A stretch of 64,000 bases of DNA from Kutzneria kofuensis (GCF_014203355.1 NZ_JACHIR010000001.1:3226038-3290037), one strand, 5' to 3'. Shown: positions 45,156-56,579, numbered from the stretch's first letter. Made by a program: numbers and translations. Notes: generated by a model from the sequence alone, not told the origin.

Positions 45156-46322
45156 GTGCCGACACAAGGTGTTCGCCGCTCCCGGGCCCTCCGGATCACC
45201 CTCGTCACGACGTCGATCGCGCTGGTCGTCGCCGTGCTCACGCTGCTCGGGATCGGCTGGTACTACAGCGGCCAGTTGCTCGATCCGACGCAGGCGCGAC
45301 CCGGTTACCCGGACGTCTCACTGGGTCCAACGTCCGTGGGCGGTGTGAGTTCCGTCGCACTGCGAAAAGCGAGCGACACCACAGACGCCGGCACCTGGGC
45401 GCTGCTCTGGAACGGCGGCTACGCCCAGGTCGGCGAGGTCCTCACGGATCGTGACGGCCGGGTTGAGCGCCGGCTGCTCAAGGGCCAGGCGCCACCGGCC
45501 GGCACGCATGTCCGGTTCAGCCCGCAGATGTGGCCGGGTGACCCGAAATCCGCGCTGGGCCAGGATTTCCAGAACGTGGACGTGCCGACGGAGCTCGGGC
45601 CGGCGCCGGCCTGGCTCGTCCCCGGCGGCGACACCTGGGTGATCGCCATCCACGGCCGCGGCGGCACCCGGGAGGAGACGCTGCGAGCCATCCCACCTCT
45701 GCACCAGCTGGGCCTGTCGGTGCTGTCGATCACCTATCGCAACGACGCCGGCGCGCCCCGCTCCCCGGACGGCTTCTTCCACCTGGGCGACTCCGAGTGG
45801 CGGGACGTGGAGTCGGCCATGAAGTACGCGACGGGGCGCGGCGCCAGGCACTTCGTGCTCTACGGCTGGTCGATGGGCGGCGCGATCGCCGAACAGGTGC
45901 TGGTCCAGTCGCCGCTGGCCGACAAGGTCGACGCCGTCGTGCTGGACGCGCCGGCGGTCAGCTGGGGCAAGACGCTGGTGCTGCAGGCCGAGGACCGCGG
46001 CCTGCCGCTGACCGGCCTGCTGACCTGGGACGCGGAACTGGTGTCGGGCTGGCGCAGCGGCATCGACTTCGGCCGGATGGAGCTGGCCGACGCGCCGCCC
46101 GCGCACAAGCCGCCGACCCTGCTCTTCCACGGCTCGGTCGACACCACCGTTCCCGTGCAGGCCTCACGTGATCTCGCCGCCGCGGCGGGCCGGCTCGGCT
46201 GGCCGATCACCTACGTGGAGGTGCCCGGGGCGGAGCACACCGCCGCCTGGAACGTGGACCCGAGCGGCTACGAGCGTCATCTCAGGGACTTCTTGGGTGG
46301 TCGCCCTGACCTGACGAGGTGA
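45156..46322 (+). CDS. Membrane-anchored alpha/beta hydrolase
   Basis: A 388-residue protein. One N-terminal membrane segment (about residues 14-36) anchors an outer hydrolase domain. The nucleophile elbow is GWSMGG, the oxyanion region IHGRGGTREET, the Asp region FHGSVDTTVP and the His AEHTAAW. The substrate is unknown; the fold resembles BAAT/AXE-like and prolyl-oligopeptidase-related lipases. GTG 45156 is used, with GGCGG upstream. It diverges from the desaturase and may share its regulatory region. Confidence 0.85.
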   Translation: MPTQGVRRSRALRITLVTTSIALVVAVLTLLGIGWYYSGQLLDPTQARPGYPDVSLGPTSVGGVSSVALRKASDTTDAGTWALLWNGGYAQVGEVLTDRDGRVERRLLKGQAPPAGTHVRFSPQMWPGDPKSALGQDFQNVDVPTELGPAPAWLVPGGDTWVIAIHGRGGTREETLRAIPPLHQLGLSVLSITYRNDAGAPRSPDGFFHLGDSEWRDVESAMKYATGRGARHFVLYGWSMGGAIAEQVLVQSPLADKVDAVVLDAPAVSWGKTLVLQAEDRGLPLTGLLTWDAELVSGWRSGIDFGRMELADAPPAHKPPTLLFHGSVDTTVPVQASRDLAAAAGRLGWPITYVEVPGAEHTAAWNVDPSGYERHLRDFLGGRPDLTR

Positions 46323-46349
46323 GACGTGACAACATGGGGGCACACACAG

Positions 46350-46420
46350 TCCGCTGTGGTGTAACGGCAGCACCTTGGATTTTGGTTCCAATGGTTCAGG
46401 TTCGAATCCTGGCAGCGGAG
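46350..46420 (+). tRNA. tRNA-Gln(UUG)
   Basis: A cloverleaf with acceptor TCCGCTG/CAGCGGA, anticodon stem TTGGA/TCCAA, loop TTTTGGT and anticodon TTG, T-arm with TTCGAAT. The discriminator is G, as usual for tRNA-Gln. CCA is not encoded. It ends 74 bases before the diguanylate cyclase ATG. Confidence 0.95.
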
Positions 46421-46494
46421 CGATCGAGAAGGAGTCGAAGCTGCACGAGGACACGGTCGACCAGCACGAGGACGGCGCCCCGGCGCTGGCCGAG

Positions 46495-48162
46495 ATGTCG
46501 GACGCTTGGCTGGTCGGGCGTGCCCGCGAGCTGGCGATGTCCTCGGGCGGCGACGTCGAGGGCCAGTCCGACGCCGTGGTCGCCGAGGCCGACCGCCTGC
46601 TGGCCGAGGCGCAACGTCGGGGCGAGCCTCGCATGGTCGCCCAGGTGCTGCGGACGAGCTGCCTGGTGCGGCTGTCCGGGGCGCACTCGCCGAACGAGAC
46701 CGACCCGCTGCTCGACGAGATGATCGCGCACACCCGCCGGCACGGCCTGACCGTGATGGAGGCGGGCGCGCACGCGCTGCGCGGCCGCCGGTTCTTCCTC
46801 GGCGGTTACGAGGACGAGGCGCTCACCTCCGCGGCGCGGGCGCTGGCCATCCTCGACGAGGACCTCACCCCGGACACGCTGATCGGCGTCCGGTCGTGGA
46901 CCCGGCTGCTGTCCGCGGTGCTGGTGGACATCGGCCAGCTGCTCAGCCAGCTCGGCGTGTACGAGATCGCGGCCGGCGTGTTCAACCGGGCCGGCGCGGC
47001 GATCCGCGGCGACGGCGGCCCGTACGAGATCGCCGAGCACATGATCAACCAGACCCGACTGCTGCTGGGTTGGGGCCTGCGGCTGGAGCGGGTCGGCCAG
47101 TACGACAAGGCGGCGGAGAAGTTCCTCACGGCCTCCGCCATCGCCGCCGCGGCCGAGATGCCGTGGCGCAACTCGCAGCCGACCCGGCTGTCCGAGGCCC
47201 CGGCCGCCGACCAGCTGCCGGTGGTGGGCGCCGCACACGCGCTGGCCCGGCCCGGCGCCGAGCACATCGACCGGCTGCGCTCGCTCGGCGACATCGCCGC
47301 CTCGCCCCGTGAACTGATCATGGTGTCCATCGCGCTGGCCCGCTGCCTGGAACGCGAGGACCGCTTCTCCGAGGCGATCCACGTGCTGGCCGGCGCGGCC
47401 GACCGGCTGCTCAACGACACCACCGAGAACACGCTCCGGCTGTGCCTGATGCGCGAGTTCGCCCGACTGTCCGGTTCGGAGCAGACCGAGGTCGGCGCGA
47501 ACGCCCTCGAGCAGTACGCCACCGAGCTCGAGCACGAGATGTGGCAGATGGGCGAGTCCAAGGTGACGAGCCTGCAGACCCGCCGCGAGCACGAGCGGCT
47601 GTCCCGTGAGCACGGCGCGATCTCGCAGCAGGCGCTGCAGGACCCGCTGACCGGGCTGCCCAACCGCCGCGCCCTCGACGAGCGGCTGGAGGCCCTGGTC
47701 GCCGCGCCCGGCGAGCAGCCGCTGGCGGTCGCGCTCGTCGACCTGGACGGGTTCAAGGGCGTGAACGACCGCGCCTCGCACGCCGAGGGCGACGACGTGT
47801 TGCGGGTGATCGCCAGCACGCTGCGCAGTGCCGTCCGCGGCGACGACATGGTGGCCCGCTACGGCGGCGACGAGTTCGTCGTGCTGCTGCCCGGCGCCCC
47901 GCTGAGCGCGGCCGAGGCGGCGCTGGGCCGGGCCGTGGACGCCGTCGCCCGGCTGCCCATGGACCTGTCCCGCGGTGTGACGCTGTCGATCGGCGTCATC
48001 TCGCTGCGTCCACAGGAGAGCGCCGCCCAGGCCCTGGCCCGTGCGGACGCGGCCATGTATCTGGCCAAGCGTGGCGGCGGCAACGGCGTCGCGGCCGTGG
48101 CCGGGGACACTGTGAGTGAGCCCAACAGCCGGTCGGCCGTGGCGGTGGAGGGCGCACCGTAG
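46495..48162 (+). CDS. GGDEF diguanylate cyclase with TPR-like sensor region
   Basis: A 555-residue cytoplasmic protein that makes cyclic di-GMP. The N-terminal 370 residues are helical, TPR-like. The GGDEF domain begins at LQDPLTGLPNRRALDERL; the active site is RYGGDEFVVLLPG, and RGDD five residues before it is the inhibitory I-site (RxxD). There is no EAL domain. ATG 46495 lacks a clear ribosome site; CTG 46441 has AAGGAG six bases upstream and could be the true start, giving 18 more residues. It lies just behind tRNA-Gln. Confidence 0.87.
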   Translation: MSDAWLVGRARELAMSSGGDVEGQSDAVVAEADRLLAEAQRRGEPRMVAQVLRTSCLVRLSGAHSPNETDPLLDEMIAHTRRHGLTVMEAGAHALRGRRFFLGGYEDEALTSAARALAILDEDLTPDTLIGVRSWTRLLSAVLVDIGQLLSQLGVYEIAAGVFNRAGAAIRGDGGPYEIAEHMINQTRLLLGWGLRLERVGQYDKAAEKFLTASAIAAAAEMPWRNSQPTRLSEAPAADQLPVVGAAHALARPGAEHIDRLRSLGDIAASPRELIMVSIALARCLEREDRFSEAIHVLAGAADRLLNDTTENTLRLCLMREFARLSGSEQTEVGANALEQYATELEHEMWQMGESKVTSLQTRREHERLSREHGAISQQALQDPLTGLPNRRALDERLEALVAAPGEQPLAVALVDLDGFKGVNDRASHAEGDDVLRVIASTLRSAVRGDDMVARYGGDEFVVLLPGAPLSAAEAALGRAVDAVARLPMDLSRGVTLSIGVISLRPQESAAQALARADAAMYLAKRGGGNGVAAVAGDTVSEPNSRSAVAVEGAP

Positions 48163-48204
48163 GATCGTCGTCATCCAAGGCGTCGACTCCTAGGGAGCAG
48201 GTCC

Positions 48205-49689
48205 ATGCCTCAGGGCGGACAGGTCAGCACCATCGTGCTCGCGGCGGGTGAGGGAACCCGGATGCGCTCGGCGACACCGAAGGTGCTGCACCGGATCGCC
48301 GGCCGAGCACTCGTCGAGCACGCGGTGCGGGCCGCCGTCGGCGTGGACCCCGACCACCTCGTCGTGGTCGTCGGGCACGGCCGGCAGGCCGTCGCCGAGT
48401 ACCTGGACGGGCTCTCCGGCGACCTCGACCGCAAGATCACCGTTGCGGTGCAGGAGGAACAGCGCGGCACCGGGCACGCCGTCGGCTGCGCGCTGGCCGC
48501 GCTGCCCGAGGTGGAGACCGGCACCACCGTCGTCACCTACGGCGACGTGCCGCTGCTGGACGGCGAGACGCTCACCCAGCTGCTGGCCGAGCACCACTCG
48601 GCCGGCAACGCCGTGACGGTGCTCACCGCCGTGGTGCCCGAGCCGCACGGCTACGGCCGGATCGTGCGCGACAGCGACGGCAACGTGCTGGAGATCGTCG
48701 AGCAGAAGGACGCCACGCCGGAGCAGGCGGCCATCACCGAGATCAACTCGGGCATCTACGTCTTCGACACCGCCGTGCTGCGGGACGGGCTGTCCCGGCT
48801 GACCACCGACAACGCGCAGGGCGAGCTGTACCTGACCGACGTGCTGGCCATCGCCCGCCGCGACGGCCGCCCGGTCGGCGCCCTGATCTGCGCCGACGAG
48901 TGGCTGGTCGAGGGCGTCAACGACCGCGTGCAGCTGGCCCGGCTCGGCGCCGAGTTCAACCGGCGGCTGGTGGAGAGCTGGATGCGGGCCGGCGTCACCA
49001 TGGTCGACCCGGCCACGGTCTGGCTGGACGCGGACGTCGCGCTGGCCCGGGACGTGCTCATCGAGCCGAACGTGCAGCTGCGCGCCGGCACCGCGGTGTA
49101 CGAGGGCGCGGTCGTCGGCCCGGACACCACGCTGAGCAACTGCGTGGTCGGGGCGGGCGCGAAGGTCGTGCGCACGCACGGCTCGGACTCCGAGATCGGC
49201 GAGCGGGCCAGCGTCGGCCCCTTCGCGTACCTGCGGCCGGGCGCGAAGCTGGGCACCGCCGGCAAGATCGGCACCTTCGTCGAGGTGAAGAACTCCGAGA
49301 TCGGCGACGGCAGCAAGGTGCCGCACCTGACCTACGTGGGCGACGCCACCATCGGCGAGCAGAGCAACATCGGCGCCGCGTCGGTGTTCGTCAACTACGA
49401 CGGCGTGCGCAAGCACCGGACCGTGATCGGTTCGCATGCGCGCACCGGATCGGACACCATGTTCATCGCCCCCGTGACCGTCGGGGACGGCGCATACACC
49501 GCGGCCGGCTCGGTGATCACCCGCGACGTGCCGCCCGGCGCGCTCGCGGTGGCACGGGCGCCGCAGCGCAACGTCGAGGGCTGGGTCACCCGACGTCGCG
49601 AAGGCACCCCGGCGGCCGAGGCCGCCCACAAGGCACTCGCCGCCCAGCAGGACGGTGAGACAGGCACACCTGACCCGAAGGAGCAGTGA
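48205..49689 (+). CDS. glmU: GlmU, bifunctional UDP-GlcNAc synthesis enzyme
   Basis: A 494-residue enzyme. The N-terminal uridyltransferase has VLAAGEGTRMRSATPKVLHRIAG and TYGDVPLLDGETL. The C-terminal left-handed beta-helix acetyltransferase shows hexapeptide repeats (IGERASVGPFAYLRPGAKL, GTFVEVKNSEIGDGSKVPHL) and the catalytic His in KVPHLTYVGDATIG. It supplies the peptidoglycan precursor. ATG 48205 follows AGGGAGCAGG. It overlaps prs by four bases, as in other actinobacteria. Confidence 0.96.
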   Translation: MPQGGQVSTIVLAAGEGTRMRSATPKVLHRIAGRALVEHAVRAAVGVDPDHLVVVVGHGRQAVAEYLDGLSGDLDRKITVAVQEEQRGTGHAVGCALAALPEVETGTTVVTYGDVPLLDGETLTQLLAEHHSAGNAVTVLTAVVPEPHGYGRIVRDSDGNVLEIVEQKDATPEQAAITEINSGIYVFDTAVLRDGLSRLTTDNAQGELYLTDVLAIARRDGRPVGALICADEWLVEGVNDRVQLARLGAEFNRRLVESWMRAGVTMVDPATVWLDADVALARDVLIEPNVQLRAGTAVYEGAVVGPDTTLSNCVVGAGAKVVRTHGSDSEIGERASVGPFAYLRPGAKLGTAGKIGTFVEVKNSEIGDGSKVPHLTYVGDATIGEQSNIGAASVFVNYDGVRKHRTVIGSHARTGSDTMFIAPVTVGDGAYTAAGSVITRDVPPGALAVARAPQRNVEGWVTRRREGTPAAEAAHKALAAQQDGETGTPDPKEQ

Positions 49690-50672
49690 CCGTGGCCTCC
49701 ATCTCCGGAACTCCGAAGAAGAGCCTGATGCTCTTCAGCGGCCGCGCCTACCCGGAGCTCGCCGAGGAGGTCGCGAAGTACCTCGACGTCTCGGTGGTTC
49801 CGCAGGCCGCGTACGAGTTCGCGAACGGCGAGATCTTCGTGCGGTTCGAGGAGTCGGTCCGCGGCTGCGACGCCTTCGTCGTGCAGTGCCACAGCGCGCC
49901 CATCAACCAGTGGGTGATGGAGCAGCTGATCATGGTGGACGCCCTCAAGCGGGCCAGCGCCAAGCGCATCACCGTGATCATGCCGTTCTACCCGTACGCG
50001 CGGCAGGACAAGAAGCACCGCGGCCGCGAGCCGATCTCGGCCCGCCTGATCGCGGACCTGTTCAAGACCGCGGGCGCCGACCGGATCATGACCGTCGACC
50101 TGCACACCGCGCAGATCCAGGGCTTCTTCGACGGACCGGTCGACCACCTGTGGGCGATGGCGCTGCTGGCCGAGCACGTGCGGACCAAGTACGGCACCGA
50201 GCCGCTGACCGTCGTCTCGCCGGACTCCGGGCGCACCAAGCTGGCCGAGAAGTGGGCCGACATGCTGGACGGCTGCCCGATCGCGTTCATCCACAAGACC
50301 CGTGACCCGCTCAAGCCCAACGAGGTCGTCGCCAACCGGGTCGTCGGCGAGGTGCGCGACCGGATGTGCGTGGTCATCGACGACATGGTGGACACCGGCG
50401 GCACCATCGTGAAGGCCGTCGAACAGCTGGTCGAGGCCGGCGCCAAGGGCGTCATCGTGGCCGCGACGCACGGCGTGCTGTCCGGCCCGGCGGTGGAGCG
50501 CCTGCAGAACAGCAGCGCCCGCGAGGTCGTGCTCACCAACACGCTGCCGATCCCGCCGGAGAAGCAGTTCGACAAGCTGACCGTGCTGTCCATCGCCCCC
50601 CTGCTGGCCCAGGCGATCCAGCAGGTCTTCGAGGACGGCTCCGTCACCAGCCTCTTCGACGGAAACGCGTAA
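49686..50672 (+). CDS. prs: Ribose-phosphate pyrophosphokinase (PRPP synthetase)
   Basis: A 328-residue enzyme that makes PRPP for nucleotide, His and Trp synthesis and cell-wall arabinan. The ATP loop is in MPFYPYARQDKKHRGREP, the metal-binding MTVDLHTAQIQGFFD follows, and the PRPP loop is VVIDDMVDTGGTIVKA. GTG 49686 overlaps the glmU stop; GTG 49692 is possible. A strong hairpin follows its stop. Confidence 0.97.
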   Translation: MTVASISGTPKKSLMLFSGRAYPELAEEVAKYLDVSVVPQAAYEFANGEIFVRFEESVRGCDAFVVQCHSAPINQWVMEQLIMVDALKRASAKRITVIMPFYPYARQDKKHRGREPISARLIADLFKTAGADRIMTVDLHTAQIQGFFDGPVDHLWAMALLAEHVRTKYGTEPLTVVSPDSGRTKLAEKWADMLDGCPIAFIHKTRDPLKPNEVVANRVVGEVRDRMCVVIDDMVDTGGTIVKAVEQLVEAGAKGVIVAATHGVLSGPAVERLQNSSAREVVLTNTLPIPPEKQFDKLTVLSIAPLLAQAIQQVFEDGSVTSLFDGNA

Positions 50673-50683
50673 GCACCTGTAAG

Positions 50684-50722
50684 GTAGGGGGCCGATTCGT
50701 CATCTGCGAATCGGCCCCCTAC
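50684..50722 (+). terminator. Terminator hairpin after glmU-prs
   Basis: Two perfectly complementary 16-base arms (50684-50699 and 50707-50722) with a seven-base loop, twelve bases after the prs stop. No U-tract. Confidence 0.8.
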
Positions 50723-50874
50723 ACTGTCTTGGTTGCCTCGGCGAGGGTCGTCCTCGTGGCTCCGTGATCGACGCGGCGGCGTGGTTGCCGCGCGCTGTTC
50801 ATGGGTCCGCGCGCCCCCGTCGCCGCAGGCCGCTTCCCCACCCCGAACCTGAGAGCTACAAGGAGTACCCCACC

Positions 50875-51477
50875 GTGTCCGAGGTACGTCTCGCCGCCGA
50901 GTCGCGCACCGAGTTCGGCAAGGGCGCGGCCCGCCGCACCCGTCGTTCCGGCAAGATCCCCGCGGTGCTGTACGGCCACGGTTCCGACCCGAAGCACCTG
51001 GCCCTGCCGGCGCTGGAGTTCGCCCGTGTGGTCCGTGAGCACGGCACCAACGCCGTCCTGTCGCTGGAGCTGAACGGCGGCAGCGAGCTGGCGCTGACCA
51101 AGACCGTCACCACGCACCCGATCAAGAACTACATCGAGCACGTCGACCTGCTGCTGGTGCAGCGGGGCGAGAAGGTCACCATCGACGTGCCGGTGACGCT
51201 GGTCGGCGACGCCGCCCCGGCCACCCTGGTCACCCAGGAGCTGTCCACCATCCAGGTCGAGGCCGACGCCCTCAACCTGCCCGAGCACGTCGAGGTCTCG
51301 GTGGAGGGCAAGGAGGCCGGCATCCAGATCCACGCCGCCGACATCGAGCTGCCCGCCGGCACCACGCTGGTCACCGACGGCGAGGCGCTGGTCGCCGCCA
51401 TCAACGCCGCGCCGACCGCCGCGCAGCTGGACGGCGGCGAGGCCGGCGAGGCCGAGTCGGCCGACGACGAGAGCTGA
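50875..51477 (+). CDS. rplY: 50S ribosomal protein L25/general stress protein Ctc
   Basis: A 200-residue L25 of the long CTC type. The 5S-rRNA-binding L25 domain (RLAAESRTEFGKGAARRTRR, GKIPAVLYGHG) is followed by the TL5/CTC beta domain (VDVPVTLVGDAAP type) and an acidic tail (GEAGEAESADDES). GTG 50875 has AAGGAG upstream. It stands alone between two hairpins, next to pth as in M. tuberculosis. Confidence 0.94.
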   Translation: MSEVRLAAESRTEFGKGAARRTRRSGKIPAVLYGHGSDPKHLALPALEFARVVREHGTNAVLSLELNGGSELALTKTVTTHPIKNYIEHVDLLLVQRGEKVTIDVPVTLVGDAAPATLVTQELSTIQVEADALNLPEHVEVSVEGKEAGIQIHAADIELPAGTTLVTDGEALVAAINAAPTAAQLDGGEAGEAESADDES

Positions 51478-51500
51478 GCCATCACGGCAGAGCACCGCGA

Positions 51501-51537
51501 CGGCGCCCAGCCCCCTAACCACGGGGGCCGGGCGCCG
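51501..51537 (+). terminator. Terminator hairpin after rplY
   Basis: Arms 51501-51515 and 51523-51537 (CGGCGCCCAGCCCCC with GGGGGCCGGGCGCCG) pair with one mismatch around TAACCAC, 23 bases after the rplY stop. Confidence 0.8.
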
Positions 51538-51555
51538 TTCCCGCGTTCGGAGCCG

Positions 51556-52062
51556 ATGCCACCGCCCACCCTCACGCCCGCCGACGTGCGGACCGTGCGG
51601 TTCGAGCGGGGGCCCGGCTACGACGTCGACGAGGTGGACGCGTTCCTCGCCCAGGTCGCGCAGGCGCTGACCGGGCGGGGCTCGCTCACCGCCGAGCAGG
51701 TCCGTGACGTGGTGTTCGCCTCACGCAAGCACGGTTACCGGCCTCGGGACGTGGACGCCTTCCTGGAGCGGGTGGAGCGGCAGTTGAGCACCGGCCGGGT
51801 CGCGTCGACGCGGCTGCGGACCGGGGCCGACCTGTTGGCCGTGCGGCTGCCGAAGGCCTCGCACGGCTATGATCCCGGCGAGGTGGAGGCGTTCCTCGCC
51901 CGGGCCGCCGCCACATTGGACGGCCGGGCCGCGATGACCGCGTCCGAGGTCTTCCACACCAGGTTCACCGGCACCACCGGGCTGCGCCGCGGGTACCGGG
52001 TGGCCGCCGTTGACGCCCTGTTGGACGAGTTGGAGCAGGAGTTGCGCTCGCGTGGACGGTAG
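51556..52062 (+). CDS. Tandem DivIVA-repeat (DivI1A) protein
   Basis: A 168-residue protein made of four copies of a repeat of about 38 residues: [86 protein letters not shown]. Each has a Phe/Leu-x-x-GY-x-x-x-EVDAFL core, the DivI1A signature, and a following helix. The coiled coil of real DivIVA is missing. It may bind membrane curvature or the Wag31 complex. The end overlaps the pth start by eleven bases. Confidence 0.8.
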   Translation: MPPPTLTPADVRTVRFERGPGYDVDEVDAFLAQVAQALTGRGSLTAEQVRDVVFASRKHGYRPRDVDAFLERVERQLSTGRVASTRLRTGADLLAVRLPKASHGYDPGEVEAFLARAAATLDGRAAMTASEVFHTRFTGTTGLRRGYRVAAVDALLDELEQELRSRGR

Positions 52063-52624
52063 CGACGTCGTTCTTGTCGTCGGGCTGGGCAATCCCGGCC
52101 CGCAGTATGCCGGCAACCGGCACAACATCGGCTTCCTCGTCGCCGACGAGCTCGCCGCCCGCGTCGGCGGCAAGTTCAAGGGACACCGCAGTGGCGCCGA
52201 GGTCGTCGAGGGGCGCCTGTCCGGCCGCCGGGTCGTCCTCGCCAAGCCCCGCTCGTTCATGAACCTCTCCGGCGGCCCCACCGTCGCCGCCGCCCGCTTC
52301 TACAAGGTCGCCCCGGCCGACGTCATCGTCGTGCACGACGAGCTCGACCTGCCCTTCGCCACCATCCGGCTCAAGCTCGGCGGCGGCGAGAACGGCCACA
52401 ACGGTCTCCGCTCCATCTCCAAGTCCCTCGGCACCAAGGACTACCTCCGCGTCCGCTTCGGCATCGACCGGCCCTCCGGCCGCCAGGATCCCGCCGACTA
52501 CGTCCTCAAGGACTTCTCCACGGTCGAGCGCAAGGAACTCCCCTTCGCCATCGACCGCTGCGCCGACGCCGTCGAGGCCCTCATCGGCAAGGGCCTGGAA
52601 GCCGCCCAGAACGCCTTCCACTGA
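52052..52624 (+). CDS. pth: Peptidyl-tRNA hydrolase
   Basis: A 190-residue enzyme that frees tRNA from stalled peptidyl-tRNA. [20 protein letters not shown] holds the conserved Asn and catalytic His; [22 protein letters not shown] and [13 protein letters not shown] are the other signature segments. Length is normal. GTG 52052 lies inside the end of the upstream DivIVA-repeat gene, so translation is coupled. Confidence 0.96.
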   Translation: MDGSDVVLVVGLGNPGPQYAGNRHNIGFLVADELAARVGGKFKGHRSGAEVVEGRLSGRRVVLAKPRSFMNLSGGPTVAAARFYKVAPADVIVVHDELDLPFATIRLKLGGGENGHNGLRSISKSLGTKDYLRVRFGIDRPSGRQDPADYVLKDFSTVERKELPFAIDRCADAVEALIGKGLEAAQNAFH

Positions 52625-52666
52625 TCAACGGGCGGATCCCCGGGGCCGTGGGTAGCGTCGGCTGCC

Positions 52667-52915
52667 ATGAGCCCCGAGGACGTCCGCGACATCACGTTCA
52701 GCCTGGCTTTGATGAGCAAGAACGCCTACGACGAGGCCGAGGTCGACGCCTTCCTCGACCGCATCGAGGCCACCCTCCGCGGCGAGGACTCCCTCACCGC
52801 GCGCGACCTGCGCGAGGTCGCCTTCACCCACCCCGGCCTCGGTCGCCGCGGGTACACAAAGGACGAAGTGGACAAGTTCCTCGACCAGGCCGCCGCCGCC
52901 CTGGAAGCCCGGTAG
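52667..52915 (+). CDS. Short DivIVA-repeat protein
   Basis: An 82-residue protein with two DivI1A repeats: VRDITFSLALMSKNAYDEAEVDAF and LREVAFTHPGLGRRGYTKDEVDKF, each followed by a short helix. It is a half-size relative of the gene upstream of pth and lies 42 bases behind pth on the same strand, so the two may be co-transcribed. ATG 52667. Confidence 0.8.
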   Translation: MSPEDVRDITFSLALMSKNAYDEAEVDAFLDRIEATLRGEDSLTARDLREVAFTHPGLGRRGYTKDEVDKFLDQAAAALEAR

Positions 52916-52977
52916 CGGCGCGGCGGGTCGCCGACGAAGCCGGGTGCGGGGTTTCCTTGCCCCGCACCCGGTTCCGC

Positions 52978-54630
52978 TCAGTCCTTGGCCAGCATCCTGG
53001 CGACCTGCTCGCCGGCGGCGGCGCGGCGGAGCTTGCCGGAGGGGGTCTTGGGCAGGTTGCCGGGCGGCAGCACGATCACGGCGTAGGGGCGGACGCCGGC
53101 GGCGTCCACGACCTTGGCGGCGACCTCGTCCTTGATCACCTTGACGGCCTCGGGATCGTTGGCACGGTTGGACTCCAGGGCGACGGCGAAGCGTTCGCGG
53201 CGGGTGCCGGCGTCGAGGCGGACGGCGACGGCGTTGCCGGCGCGGACGCCGTCGACGGAGGTGGCGGCGCGCTCGATGTCGGTGGGGTAGATGTTGCGCC
53301 CACCCATGATGATGACGTCCTTGCGCCGGCCGCAGACGACGACCTGACCGTCGATGAGGTAGCCCTCGTCGCCGGTGTCGAGCCAGCCGTGTTCGTCCTG
53401 TGTGGACACCGGGCCGTTGACGGTGAGATAGCCCGGAGTCACGGACTCGCCGCGCAGCATGATCAGGCCGACCTCACGGTCGCCACGGACGTCGCCGTTC
53501 TCGTCGACAATCTTGATTTCCAGGCCGGGCAAGGGATATCCGAGCAGCGGGAAGGAGCGGGTCCTGCCATCGGTCGCGGGCACGGCCCGCTTGCCGGCCT
53601 CCAACTCGTCGGCGTCGATGACGTCGACGGCAAGCCCGTCGCCGGGGGCGGCGAAGGAGACGCCGAGCGTGGTCTCGGCCATTCCGTAGGCGCAGAGCAC
53701 ACACCCGGGGTTCATGCCGAAGCGCGCGCCGGCGTCGGTGAACGACTTCACCGCGGCGGAGTCGATGGGTTCCGCGCCGTTCAAGGCGATCCGCAGCCGC
53801 GACAGGTCGTACTTGCCGTCATCCTCCACAGAGGACAGTCGCCGGCCGGCGATGGCGTACGCGAAGTTCGGCGCGGCGGTGACGGTCCCGTGGTAGCGGC
53901 TGATCAGGTCGAACCAGAGCAGCGGGCCGCCGAGGAACTCGACCGGGCTGACCTTCACCAGCTCGATGCCGAAGGTCATCGGCAGCGTCAGGAATCCGAC
54001 CATGCCCATGTCGTGGAACAGCGGCAGCCACGACACCATGGTGTCGGCCTCGAAGTCGAACTTGGACGCCGTGATCATCGCCGTCATGTTCGCCATCAGG
54101 TTGCGGTGCGTGATCCGCACCGCCTTCGGGTCCGCTGTGGAGCCGCTGGTCAGCTGCAGCAGCGCGGTGGCGTCCTCGTCGACGTGGACCGGCTCGGACA
54201 GGGGCTCGCCGGCCAGGTCGGTCAGCTTCCGGTACGTGATGCCGTGCTCGTCGAGCACCCCGGACAGCGCGTCGAAGGGGCTGCCGAGCAGCACCAGGCC
54301 GGCCTCGATCATGCCGAGCACCTTCAGCGTGTCCTGGGCCCATTCGCCGAGGTCGGTGCGCGGGGTCGGCTGGTGCAGCATCGTGACGCTGCCCCCGGCC
54401 AGCCAGACGGCCTGCACGGCCGGCGCGATCACTGCCGGGTCGGCCGCCAGCACGGCGACCGCGGTGCCCGGGCGCAGGCCGCCCGCCACCAGCCCGCCGG
54501 CCAGCTCGGTCGCGGTCACGTGCACCTCGGCCCACGTCCGGCGCAGCGGCGCGTGCGGCTCGCCGGTGATGAACCCCTTGTCGCGGCCACCGGTCCCGGT
54601 GGCCCGCAACGTGTCGACGAACTTGCTCAT
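52978..54630 (-). CDS. Fatty-acyl-AMP ligase (FadD/Pks16-like)
   Basis: A 550-residue adenylating enzyme. LLQLTSGSTADPKAVRITHRN is the phosphate loop; WLPLFHDMGMVG is characteristic of acyl-AMP ligases; CAYGMAETTLGVSF, GWLDTGDEGYLIDGQ, IIMGGRNIYPTDIE and LPKTPSGKLRR complete the set. It activates a fatty acid as acyl-AMP, probably for transfer to a carrier. In M. tuberculosis the gene at this place (Rv1013) is the Pks16 relative. No polyketide synthase is near. ATG 54630. Confidence 0.9.
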   Translation of the reverse strand: MSKFVDTLRATGTGGRDKGFITGEPHAPLRRTWAEVHVTATELAGGLVAGGLRPGTAVAVLAADPAVIAPAVQAVWLAGGSVTMLHQPTPRTDLGEWAQDTLKVLGMIEAGLVLLGSPFDALSGVLDEHGITYRKLTDLAGEPLSEPVHVDEDATALLQLTSGSTADPKAVRITHRNLMANMTAMITASKFDFEADTMVSWLPLFHDMGMVGFLTLPMTFGIELVKVSPVEFLGGPLLWFDLISRYHGTVTAAPNFAYAIAGRRLSSVEDDGKYDLSRLRIALNGAEPIDSAAVKSFTDAGARFGMNPGCVLCAYGMAETTLGVSFAAPGDGLAVDVIDADELEAGKRAVPATDGRTRSFPLLGYPLPGLEIKIVDENGDVRGDREVGLIMLRGESVTPGYLTVNGPVSTQDEHGWLDTGDEGYLIDGQVVVCGRRKDVIIMGGRNIYPTDIERAATSVDGVRAGNAVAVRLDAGTRRERFAVALESNRANDPEAVKVIKDEVAAKVVDAAGVRPYAVIVLPPGNLPKTPSGKLRRAAAGEQVARMLAKD

Positions 54631-54705
54631 GCCACGGAGCCTAGGCTGTACTTTCGCCGCGCGTGCCGCGCGGGGCGAGGCCGCTCGTGACCGGCGCCTT
54701 CCCTG

Positions 54706-54772
54706 GCCGGATTTCGCCCGCCGCATCAGCCACGTGGTGGGGCACGTCGAGTGGCGGCGACCGAAATCCGGC
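54706..54772. repeat. Long inverted repeat between the ABC-F and acyl-AMP ligase genes
   Basis: GCCGGATTTCG (54706-54716) and CGAAATCCGGC (54762-54772) are perfect complements 45 bases apart, and CCGCC/GGCGG-type pairing continues the stem inward. It lies about 40 bases after the ABC-F stop, so it could terminate that gene. Confidence 0.55.
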
Positions 54773-54812
54773 GACGGTCCAGGCACCGGCGCGGCCTCGC
54801 GGACTCCACAGC

Positions 54813-56579
<1,767 letters not shown>

